Source: Sporomusa sp.
GTDB lineage: Bacteria > Bacillota_C > Negativicutes > Sporomusales > Sporomusaceae
Direction of reading: 5' to 3'
Assembly (NCBI GenBank): GCA_029256645.1
Contig: JAQSXM010000286.1
Span: 1-5,054, forward strand
DNA: 5,054 nucleotides
Positions 1 to 4,858 of this stretch are shown one piece after another (the stretch's first letter is position 1; every line of letters begins with the position of its first letter). The position numbers and the translations under genes were made by a program. The notes beneath the pieces are model-generated. The model was not told where the DNA came from, made no database searches, and saw only the letters and a program-made list of their open reading frames with translations.

Positions 1-930
1 GTAAGGAACACCCTGGTCTTTCATCCAGCAGGCTTTAAACACCAACAACCGGGCAGCTTCAATCTGCATAGCCATATCAGCCAACATAGCCTGCACCAAT
101 TGGAATGAAGCAATTGGCTTATCAAACTGCACGCGCTCTTTAGAATACTTAACCGCAAGTTCAAATGCAGCTTGGGACAATCCTACCGACACTGCGCCCA
201 CAAAAGGCCTGGCAGCATCAAGTGTCTTCATGGCGATTTTAAACCCTTCACCATCGCGACCAATCCTGTTGGTTGCTGGAATACGAACATTTTCCAAAAC
301 TAATTCACAGGTGTTAGATGCCCGGATACCCATTTTTTCTTCTTCTTTACCAACAGAAAAACCAGGTGTGCCGCGTTCAACAATAAAGGCCGTCAAACCG
401 CGGATACCAGCAGTTTTGCGAGTGTTAGCAAATATAATATAAATATCGGCAATACCGCCGTTGGTTATAAAGCACTTAGTTCCATTAATAACATAATAAT
501 CGCCATCTTTGACAGCAGTAGTGGCTACTGCTCCAGCATCTGAGCCGGCACCAGGTTCAGTCAGAGCAAAAGCTGCCAACTTCCCATTATTAATCACATC
601 AAACATTTTTCTTTTTTGAGCGTCAGTACCTAGTAAAACCACCGGATAGGAAGCCAATGCATTAGCAGCTGTTGTTGTCGCTACACCTGCACAGCCTTTG
701 CCTAATTCTTCATATATAAGAGCAATTGAAACCGCATCAAGACCAGGCCCGTCATATTCTTCGGGAACAGTTAAATTAAGCAAGCCCGCTTCGTCAAGCT
801 TCTTCCACAGATCTGGTGGGACTACACCCTCTTTATCCATTTCTAAAGCGTGAGGCGTAATTTCTTTAGCAACAAAATCTTTTACCATCTTCTGTAGATC
901 CAGTTGATCGGGAGTAAAGTTAAAATCCAT
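1..930 (-). CDS. Acyl-CoA dehydrogenase, FAD-dependent (C-terminus beyond window)
   Basis: The product oxidises an acyl-CoA to the 2,3-enoyl-CoA with FAD, normally passing electrons to electron-transfer flavoprotein in the cytoplasm. The visible 310 residues begin MDFNFTPDQLDLQKMVKDFV. Residues 1-115 form the helical N-terminal domain, about 120-225 the beta domain, and about 230 onward the C-terminal helical domain. ALTEPGAGSDAGA at residues 122-134 fits the family signature for the FAD/substrate region, and RVQFDKPIASFQ near 266-277 is the usual flavin-contacting stretch. Family members are about 380 residues, so roughly 70 are missing at the window edge. The catalytic Glu of the butyryl/medium-chain type would lie there and cannot be checked. 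The ATG is set by AAAGGAGG six bases upstream (937-944) and by the promoter at 980-1008. Chain-length specificity (butyryl-CoA or other) cannot be told from this part. Confidence 0.95.
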   Translation of the reverse strand, partial: MDFNFTPDQLDLQKMVKDFVAKEITPHALEMDKEGVVPPDLWKKLDEAGLLNLTVPEEYDGPGLDAVSIALIYEELGKGCAGVATTTAANALASYPVVLLGTDAQKRKMFDVINNGKLAAFALTEPGAGSDAGAVATTAVKDGDYYVINGTKCFITNGGIADIYIIFANTRKTAGIRGLTAFIVERGTPGFSVGKEEEKMGIRASNTCELVLENVRIPATNRIGRDGEGFKIAMKTLDAARPFVGAVSVGLSQAAFELAVKYSKERVQFDKPIASFQLVQAMLADMAMQIEAARLLVFKACWMKDQGVPY

Positions 931-936
931 GCTGTG

Positions 937-944
937 CCTCCTTT
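937..944 (-). promoter_or_regulatory. Ribosome binding site of the acyl-CoA dehydrogenase gene
   Basis: AAAGGAGG sits six bases before the ATG at 930. It is a near-perfect match to the 16S rRNA 3' end and fixes the start codon. Confidence 0.85.
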
Positions 945-979
945 GTTTGTTAATATAATACCAAAAAATACTAATGATA

Positions 980-1008
980 AGTATACCGCAATTTTTTTTC
1001 TTTGTTAA
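980..1008 (-). promoter_or_regulatory. Sigma-A-type promoter for acyl-CoA dehydrogenase
   Basis: Reading the minus strand, TTAACA (1003-1008) and TATACT (980-985) are separated by exactly 17 bases. Each differs from consensus at one position. Predicted transcription start is near 973, giving a leader of about 43 bases. The promoter lies just after the terminator of the upstream transporter gene, so the dehydrogenase probably begins its own transcript. The -35 box lies between the arms of an inverted repeat (CGCAATT/AATTGCG), a possible operator. Confidence 0.7.
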
Positions 1009-1028
1009 CACCTAATTGCGAAAAATAT

Positions 1029-1062
1029 AAAAAAAAGCGCTATTTTAATAATAATTTAGCGC
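1029..1062 (-). terminator. Intrinsic terminator of the YdcZ-family gene
   Basis: On the minus strand GCGCTA (1057-1062) pairs with TAGCGC (1037-1042) around an AT-rich loop, followed by eight U residues (1029-1036). The stem contains the last codons and the TAG stop of the transporter gene (1042-1040). The six-base-pair stem is short, but GC-rich at its base, and the U-tract is strong. Confidence 0.8.
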
Positions 1063-1471
1063 CAACGGCGAGTAAAACCACTCCAAATAGCTGTTGTGGA
1101 CTGCAGGCAGAACGTTCAAGACCAAATCCGCCAAAATGGTCAATAATAATAGCCGTTAACACCTGACCAACAATAATAGCCGTGGTGGCGTTAGCCACAC
1201 CCACACTGGGGATGCTGGCAGCAACCAGATATATTATACCTACGCCGATAATACCTCCCAGCCAGGAATACCACGGCGCGTCCTGCCATGCATACAAATT
1301 GCCTTTACCCATGTTAAATATAAACAACAATATCATTACTAAAATAGCTCCGGTCAGCTGAACAACAAAAGTGGCCTCTAATAGACCAATAGCCTTACTT
1401 AACAACGCATTAAGTGATCCTTGTATTGCCATTAATACTCCGGAGATTAACGCCAGTGCCAGTGGCAACAT
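1040..1471 (-). CDS. YdcZ/DUF606-family half-size DMT transporter
   Basis: This is a 143-residue membrane protein of the drug/metabolite transporter superfamily, YdcZ (DUF606) branch. Such proteins are about 140-150 residues, half the size of EamA transporters, and probably work as dimers; the substrate is unknown. Five hydrophobic segments are visible: about 1-22 (with the family-like GVLMAIQGSLNALL at 11-24), 33-53, 68-88, 92-112 and 126-143. The ATG at 1471 is chosen because it gives the family length and starts directly in the first helix. It is preceded by AGGTG only two bases away, which is close. A TTG at 1549 would add 26 residues (LDKLVGFSLDNLYGSV and so on) that are not typical of the family and has no ribosome binding site. 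No convincing promoter was found upstream. The gene lies between two terminators and has no obvious functional partner here. Confidence 0.85.
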   Translation of the reverse strand: MLPLALALISGVLMAIQGSLNALLSKAIGLLEATFVVQLTGAILVMILLFIFNMGKGNLYAWQDAPWYSWLGGIIGVGIIYLVAASIPSVGVANATTAIIVGQVLTAIIIDHFGGFGLERSACSPQQLFGVVLLAVGAKLLLK

Positions 1472-1610
1472 TTCACCTGAGAAAAAATTCAATCCCAACA
1501 CGCTCCCATACAAATTATCAAGCGAAAACCCAACAAGCTTATCCAGCAATAGTCACCAGATAAATGTAGTATATACCTGAGACTCTTTAATATTCCGGGA
1601 TAAATCAGTA

Positions 1611-1619
1611 ACCTCCTCA
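1611..1619 (-). promoter_or_regulatory. Strong Shine-Dalgarno sequence without an obvious start codon
   Basis: TGAGGAGGT on the minus strand lies directly after the U-tract of the preceding terminator. The next bases (TACTGATTTATC) hold no ATG, GTG or TTG at a usable distance; only CTG or ATT would fit. The reading frame they would open ends at a TGA just before the transporter ATG. It may be a leader peptide site, a relic of a lost gene, or chance. Confidence 0.35.
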
Positions 1620-1620
1620 A

Positions 1621-1649
1621 ATAAAAAATAGCAGGCTGCAAGCCTGCTA
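1621..1649 (-). terminator. Intrinsic terminator of the 3D-domain gene
   Basis: On the minus strand TAGCAGGCT (1641-1649 complement side) and AGCCTGCTA (1629-1637 side) form a perfect nine-base-pair stem around a three-base loop (1638-1640). Six U residues follow (1623-1628). It begins six bases after the TAA stop at 1657-1655. Confidence 0.93.
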
Positions 1650-1654
1650 ATCTT

Positions 1655-2305
1655 TTAATCAAGAATATAGACGGTTACTTTTTGAACACCGAAATTCAGA
1701 GCGTCACGACGGCTGTCAAAAGCTAAGTCAATTCGCTGGCCTTTAATAGCACCACCGACATCATCAGCTATTGCATAGCCATATCCTTTGATATACAATC
1801 TGGTTCCCAGAGGAATTACCGAGGGATCAACAGCAGCCATGCCTTTGCGTAAGAGGTTGCCTCGACTCGTATAACTTCCATTGCCAGGATCATGTGCAGT
1901 GTAGGCAGATGCATTCATAATAAGCGAACGACTGTATCTACTGGGCTCACCAGCCAAACGAGCAAGGTAGGTAAATGTTTCTTTATCAACAATACCAGTA
2001 ATTTGCAGGCTGTTACTACGTTGGAACTCTTTTACAGCCTTCGCAGTAACAGGACCGAAAACACCGTCAATTTCTCCGGCATAAAATCCACCATCAGCAA
2101 GAAACTTTTGTATGGCTCGCACATCGTCGCCACGCGTCCCCATAGCCAGCGGCGCCTGTTCAGGTACTGCTTCGGTCACCTGGGGTGCTGTAGCGGCTGG
2201 TGATGCTGCAGGTGCCACCGATGCCGCAGCCGATCCCACTGAAGGAATACTAACACTCAACAACAGCGTGACGGCAAAAATTACTGTCAGAAGGGCCTTA
2301 TTCAA
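1655..2305 (-). CDS. Secreted peptidoglycan-binding and 3D-domain protein (putative wall hydrolase)
   Basis: This is a 216-residue exported protein likely to cut or remodel peptidoglycan. Residues 1-27 are a signal peptide (MNKALL, a hydrophobic core, then VGSAAAS). An Ala/Pro-rich linker runs to about 53. A PG_binding_1 repeat spans about 56-115 (GDDVRAIQKFLADGGFY, DGVFGPVTAKAVKEFQ). The 3D domain spans about 128-216 and carries its three aspartates, D160 (AVDPSVIPLGTRLYI), D182 (ADDVGGAIKG) and D193 (RIDLAF). 3D domains share the double-psi barrel of MltA and occur in YocH/YabE-type and resuscitation-promoting proteins; lytic transglycosylase activity is inferred. The start is TTG at 2305, placed by GAGGTG five bases upstream; no ATG fits. 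A c-di-AMP riboswitch precedes it, a well-known arrangement for wall hydrolases, so expression should follow wall and osmotic state. A terminator follows the gene. Confidence 0.93.
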   Translation of the reverse strand: MNKALLTVIFAVTLLLSVSIPSVGSAAASVAPAASPAATAPQVTEAVPEQAPLAMGTRGDDVRAIQKFLADGGFYAGEIDGVFGPVTAKAVKEFQRSNSLQITGIVDKETFTYLARLAGEPSRYSRSLIMNASAYTAHDPGNGSYTSRGNLLRKGMAAVDPSVIPLGTRLYIKGYGYAIADDVGGAIKGQRIDLAFDSRRDALNFGVQKVTVYILD

Positions 2306-2310
2306 TATAT

Positions 2311-2371
2311 CACCTCTCTTACGATAAGCCGCCGAGGTTAGTTATCGCGATGCAAATAACAAAAGACCTCG
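2311..2371 (-). promoter_or_regulatory. Riboswitch expression platform with Shine-Dalgarno sequestering hairpin
   Basis: On the RNA, ACCTC (2334-2338) can pair with GAGGT of the Shine-Dalgarno sequence (2312-2316). An inner CTTA/TAAG helix (2325-2328 with 2318-2321) supports this, hiding the ribosome site. Alternatively ACCTCG (2333-2338) can pair with CGAGGT (2366-2371), helped by GTTAT/ATAAC (2356-2360 with 2341-2345), which frees the site. The two folds exclude each other. Neither hairpin is followed by a U-tract, which points to control of translation rather than termination. The folds were drawn by eye and no energies were computed. Confidence 0.55.
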
Positions 2372-2380
2372 TAAACGTTA

Positions 2381-2501
2381 GCCTCCGGGGTTAGCTGTCG
2401 GGATAGGGAAAAGAGAGAATCAGAATACGCCCTTCCGTTCTTAACGGATTATCCCCTTTGTTTATATATTGGTTCCCCCGTACCTGATAAGGATTCGGCA
2501 T
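2381..2501 (-). ncRNA. c-di-AMP riboswitch aptamer (ydaO/yuaA class)
   Basis: Conserved blocks of the class appear in order on the minus strand: TGCCGAATCC (2491-2500), ACGGGGGAACC (2471-2481), AAGGGGATAATCCG (2445-2458), GGAAGGGCG (near 2428-2436), and CCGACAGCTAACC followed by CCGGAGGC (2381-2401). The class binds two molecules of c-di-AMP and usually lowers expression of cell-wall hydrolase, osmolyte and potassium-transport genes when the ligand is high. Its place 76 bases before a secreted 3D-domain gene fits that role. The closing helix looks short, GCC with GGC (2497-2499 with 2381-2383), and the predicted transcript starts only a few bases before it. Confidence 0.93.
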
Positions 2502-2508
2502 TGTAAAT

Positions 2509-2537
2509 ATGATACACTGAAATTCCAGATTGGTCAA
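2509..2537 (-). promoter_or_regulatory. Sigma-A-type promoter for the riboswitch/3D-domain gene
   Basis: TTGACC (2532-2537) and TATCAT (2509-2514) are separated by 17 bases on the minus strand. Predicted start is near 2502, exactly where the aptamer begins, so promoter and riboswitch support each other. The rest of the gap to the L,D-transpeptidase stop (2538-2618) is AT-rich and shows no clear terminator for that gene, so some read-through into the riboswitch is possible. Confidence 0.75.
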
Positions 2538-2618
2538 ATTCAGTAAAATGCTGTATTTTTATTTTATCATCCATTATCGTCCAATTATTAAACTTTTATT
2601 GACATTCCTTAGTTAATT

Positions 2619-3338
2619 CTATATCCCTAGCGCTGTGCAAAGTTCTTTAGTGGCAATACCGTTAACATTTATTCCTTTATCTGCCTGATAGGACTTTACA
2701 GCTTCCTCGGTCATAACGCCAAATAAACCGTCGGCCCGTCCCTGAAAATAGCCCAACTCTTTTAATTTTAGTTGAAGGATAACTACATCAGATCCCGCAG
2801 TCTTGTATTTCAAGCTTCTGCTAATTGTTATCTTCCGATCCTCAATACGCACAGGAGTTCCAACAGGAATCCATTCAAAAAGCTCTTCAACATCTTTATT
2901 ACGCATCCTTATACAGCCATGGCTGGCGAATTGACCAATTGACCATGGTTTATTCGTTCCATGAATGCCATATGTACCCCAGGGCACATTTAACCCCATC
3001 CAGCGTGTTCCAAACCCGGTTCCCCAGTCATAGTCCTTCCATACAATATTCCACTCACCGATAGGTGTAGGTGTTTTGCTTTTCCCTACAGCGATCCGGT
3101 ACTTTTTATACAGCTGGTCCTCATTGTAAACCTCCAGCACCCTCGACTGAATTTTAACTATAATACTCACTTTACCTGATGGTATTTCAGTAGGCTGATT
3201 GCTCCCCAGGGAGGATAATTCTATCTCATCCATATATTCAAAACCTATTATGCTAAAAACAATACTCAAAATTGCTAAAATTGCTATACCATAAAAGAGT
3301 TGGGATCGTCTAAATTTAAAAGATATGATTGAATTCAT
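2619..3338 (-). CDS. L,D-transpeptidase (YkuD) with C-terminal peptidoglycan-binding domain
   Basis: This 239-residue envelope enzyme should form L,D (3-3) cross-links in peptidoglycan or attach proteins to it. Residues 14-33 are a single hydrophobic segment after a basic start (FKFRRSQ), so it is probably membrane-anchored with its domains outside. The YkuD catalytic domain spans about 57-170. It contains the motif GIHGT (His126) and, 13 residues on, SHGCIRMRNKD, with His140 and the nucleophile Cys142. All expected catalytic residues are present. A PG_binding_1 repeat follows at about 180-237 (GSDVVILQLKLKELGYF, GLFGVMTEEAVKSYQ). The ATG at 3338 has GGAGG seven bases upstream, within GGGAGGGGAGA. 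No convincing promoter or terminator was found for it. It is next to the riboswitch-controlled 3D-domain gene, which carries the same binding-domain type at its N-terminal side. Confidence 0.95.
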   Translation of the reverse strand: MNSIISFKFRRSQLFYGIAILAILSIVFSIIGFEYMDEIELSSLGSNQPTEIPSGKVSIIVKIQSRVLEVYNEDQLYKKYRIAVGKSKTPTPIGEWNIVWKDYDWGTGFGTRWMGLNVPWGTYGIHGTNKPWSIGQFASHGCIRMRNKDVEELFEWIPVGTPVRIEDRKITISRSLKYKTAGSDVVILQLKLKELGYFQGRADGLFGVMTEEAVKSYQADKGINVNGIATKELCTALGI

Positions 3339-3410
3339 GTTCTCCCCTCCCGCAACCCAACTATACTTCTCAAAAATATATGCAATAACGTGAAGAGATA
3401 TGAGACAAGA

Positions 3411-3438
3411 ATAAAGAAAAAACCGGCCGTAGCCGGTT
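3411..3438 (-). terminator. Intrinsic terminator of the secreted unknown gene
   Basis: AACCGGC and GCCGGTT (3432-3438 with 3421-3427) form a perfect seven-base-pair stem with a four-base loop, followed by a U-rich run (UUUUCUUUAU). The TAA stop at 3439-3437 overlaps the base of the stem. Confidence 0.92.
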
Positions 3439-3946
3439 AGTTAATCACATCAAGTATTTTATGATTATTTTGCGGAGCGCCGCTAAGTGTATTATTACTT
3501 TCCACAGCCTTAGGAGTTAGGATATTGCTACTGCTTAGCAACGTAGAGAGCAAGGCCATTTCATTTTGGTATCCGGCCAGGCGATCAGTTACCTCTTGCT
3601 GGACTTTACCTCGTGCAGCAGTCTCTACAGCCTTAACAATATTATTTTTTATATCTGTCTGATCCTGAGCAAGCAGTTGTGCGGCCACAGTAGTAATATC
3701 ATTAACTGCATCTGCTTTTCCTGAGCGTTCAATAGCACTTTTAGCAATTGTTCCTAATAAGGCTTCTTTGCCGCCCGGATTATCTTTTATCTGAATTAAC
3801 TCTTGTATTTGGGCAGCAGTTGTATTGGCAACAATGGATTCCGCCAGTTGGTCCTCTAAATAAGCGGCCTCAGCTTCAGGCAATGCTGATGAGAGCAGCG
3901 GCATTGCAAAAAACATCAACAGAATCGCGGTTATCTTTTTCTTCAA
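3437..3946 (-). CDS. Secreted Ala-rich helical protein of unknown function
   Basis: I do not recognise a family. With the start chosen here it is 169 residues. MKKKITAILLMFFAMPLLSSALPEAEA is a textbook signal peptide, with cleavage likely after AEA near residue 27. The mature part (about 140 residues) is rich in Ala, Gln, Glu, Asp and Thr and looks largely helical (ESIVANTTAAQIQELIQ, AKSAIERSGKADAVNDITTVAAQLLAQ, NNIVKAVETAARGKVQQEVTDRLA). It contains no Cys or Trp and ends in a polar Asn/Ser-rich tail. The TTG at 3946 is preferred because AGAGGAG lies eight bases upstream; the in-frame ATGs at 3988 and 3964 lack a ribosome site and would put extra residues before the signal peptide. The next gene downstream is an L,D-transpeptidase, so an envelope role is possible, but a terminator separates them. 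Confidence 0.8.
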   Translation of the reverse strand: MKKKITAILLMFFAMPLLSSALPEAEAAYLEDQLAESIVANTTAAQIQELIQIKDNPGGKEALLGTIAKSAIERSGKADAVNDITTVAAQLLAQDQTDIKNNIVKAVETAARGKVQQEVTDRLAGYQNEMALLSTLLSSSNILTPKAVESNNTLSGAPQNNHKILDVIN

Positions 3947-3954
3947 GGCTAATA

Positions 3955-3961
3955 CTCCTCT
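3955..3961 (-). promoter_or_regulatory. Ribosome binding site deciding the TTG start at 3946
   Basis: AGAGGAG lies eight bases before TTG (3946-3944). No comparable site precedes the in-frame ATG at 3988 or the one at 3964, so the shorter TTG-initiated product with an immediate signal peptide is favoured. Confidence 0.7.
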
Positions 3962-3998
3962 CATTTGATATCTTGGTTCAAATGACATTTTATCATAT

Positions 3999-4027
3999 AC
4001 TTTACATAAAAAGTAGTGGTAAGTTAA
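3999..4027 (-). promoter_or_regulatory. Weak candidate promoter for the secreted unknown gene
   Basis: TTAACT (4022-4027) and TAAAGT (3999-4004), each matching consensus at four of six positions, are 17 bases apart on the minus strand. The predicted start near 3992 would leave the ATG at 3988 nearly leaderless and place the ribosome site at 3955-3961 correctly for the TTG. The -35 overlaps the U-tract region of the preceding terminator. Alternative -10 boxes in this AT-rich stretch cannot be excluded. Confidence 0.3.
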
Positions 4028-4055
4028 AGAAAAAGCGCCTGGCTCGCCAAGCGCT
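4025..4055 (-). terminator. Intrinsic terminator of the sulfite reductase-like gene
   Basis: On the minus strand AGCGCTTGG pairs with CCAGGCGCT (4047-4055 with 4034-4042, one G-U pair) around a CGAG loop. UUUUUCUUU follows. It starts eight bases after the TAA/TAG-region end of the coding sequence at 4064. Confidence 0.92.
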
Positions 4056-4063
4056 TTACTATG

Positions 4064-4735
4064 TTAAGCTAAAATACCCTGTTTTACAGTGTCTAATCCC
4101 AAACGGTCAATCATCATACCAATACGTTCATGCTTACGCGCACTTGCCTTGTAATACGTAATAATTTTTTCAATAATTGGCAGCACTTCAACCTGTGGTA
4201 TTTCTTCAGCCAAGAGATCTGCAATTCTGGCTCGGGCGCCAGCACAACCACCAATTACAACTTTCCAGCCTTTAGCAGTACCGATAAGCCCGATGTCCTT
4301 AACCCAGCCCTCAGCGCAGGAGTTGGTACAGCCGCTGACGCCAAATTTAAGTTTTCCCGGTAACTCCATACCATGATACAGTTTATCAAGTTCAAGACCG
4401 AGTGTTAGACCGTCTTGCTGAGCACGCTTACAGAAATGAGTTGCAGGACATATTTTAATGCTACGGACGCACAGTCCGACAGCAGCCCCCTTTTCCATCC
4501 CCAGATCTTCCCAAACAGCATCAATCTTATCTTCAGGAATACCAACTATGGCAATCCTTTGTGCTGAAGTCAATTTGAGCGCCTTAGCACCATATCTTTC
4601 GGAGACATCAGCAATTTTCCTTAATAAATTGACATCAAGGATAACCCCCCCTGGAATATGAGGAGCAATTGCATATGTTTCTCTGTCGCGCTGAACAATA
4701 GCGCCCTTCGCCAGTAAATCTGTCTTAAGTTCCAT
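4064..4735 (-). CDS. Small siroheme/[4Fe-4S] sulfite (nitrite) reductase-like protein
   Basis: This 223-residue single-repeat member of the nitrite/sulfite reductase family probably binds siroheme coupled to a [4Fe-4S] cluster. An N-terminal ferredoxin-like half domain spans about 1-75, with LTSAQRIAIVGI (55-66) in the usual substrate/siroheme-contacting place. The four cluster cysteines are all present: C96 and C102 (CPATHFC) and C136 and C140 in SGCTNSC. The stretch SGCTNSCAEGWVKDIGL matches the family signature. Ordinary assimilatory enzymes carry two such repeats and exceed 500 residues. This length instead matches the low-molecular-weight assimilatory-type sulfite reductase described in Desulfovibrio vulgaris. 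Sulfite as the natural substrate is inferred; nitrite or another role is possible. The ATG at 4735 has GGGAGG seven bases upstream (4743-4748), so it is preferred over ATG 4750, which overlaps that site. No electron-donor or siroheme-synthesis gene is visible nearby. Confidence 0.9.
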   Translation of the reverse strand: MELKTDLLAKGAIVQRDRETYAIAPHIPGGVILDVNLLRKIADVSERYGAKALKLTSAQRIAIVGIPEDKIDAVWEDLGMEKGAAVGLCVRSIKICPATHFCKRAQQDGLTLGLELDKLYHGMELPGKLKFGVSGCTNSCAEGWVKDIGLIGTAKGWKVVIGGCAGARARIADLLAEEIPQVEVLPIIEKIITYYKASARKHERIGMMIDRLGLDTVKQGILA

Positions 4736-4742
4736 AAGTAAA

Positions 4743-4748
4743 CCTCCC
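4743..4748 (-). promoter_or_regulatory. Ribosome binding site deciding the ATG start at 4735
   Basis: GGGAGG lies seven bases before ATG 4735. The alternative in-frame ATG at 4750-4748 touches this site and has no ribosome site of its own. Confidence 0.8.
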
Positions 4749-4828
4749 ATAAAGATAATTATATTTAATAGAATATAATTATAAATTGGATATTAATTGA
4801 AAAAATCCTGCTAAAAATTTTTATTATT

Positions 4829-4857
4829 AAAAAATAGCGCCCATAAGACGCTATTTT
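4829..4857 (-). terminator. Intrinsic terminator after the ferritin-like gene
   Basis: On the minus strand AAAATAGCGTC (4847-4857) pairs with GGCGCTATTTT (4831-4841, one G-U pair) around a five-base loop, leading into six U residues (4829-4834, four of them in the stem). This is the second of two hairpins after the stop codon and the one with the U-tract. Confidence 0.85.
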
Positions 4858-4858
4858 C

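Noticed and set aside
230..442. Plus-strand open frame of 70 codons
   Set aside because: It lies wholly antisense to the well-conserved acyl-CoA dehydrogenase, has no ribosome site and no recognisable sequence.
1371..1580. Plus-strand open frame of 69 codons
   Set aside because: It is antisense to the YdcZ-type transporter, is low in complexity and has no supporting signals.
1892..2327. Two overlapping plus-strand open frames opposite the 3D-domain gene
   Set aside because: They are mirror frames of a GC-richer, Ala/Pro-coding stretch; the minus strand carries signal peptide, two domains and a riboswitch.
2366..2392. Intrinsic terminator inside the riboswitch leader (ACCCCG with CGAGGT, then CUUUUG)
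   Set aside because: The stem has a mismatch and a 14-base loop and the following run has only four U residues; it is better treated as one arm of the alternative pairing scheme than as a terminator.
3339..3410. Promoter or second riboswitch before the L,D-transpeptidase gene
   Set aside because: Only poor -35/-10 pairs (for example TTATTG with TATAGT) were found and none of the conserved ydaO blocks is present.
3748..4161. Plus-strand open frame of 137 codons
   Set aside because: It crosses two minus-strand genes and the terminator between them, with no ribosome site or recognisable domain.
4130..4661. Two plus-strand open frames (77 and 67 codons)
   Set aside because: Both are antisense to the siroheme reductase-like gene, whose conserved cysteine motifs fix the coding strand.
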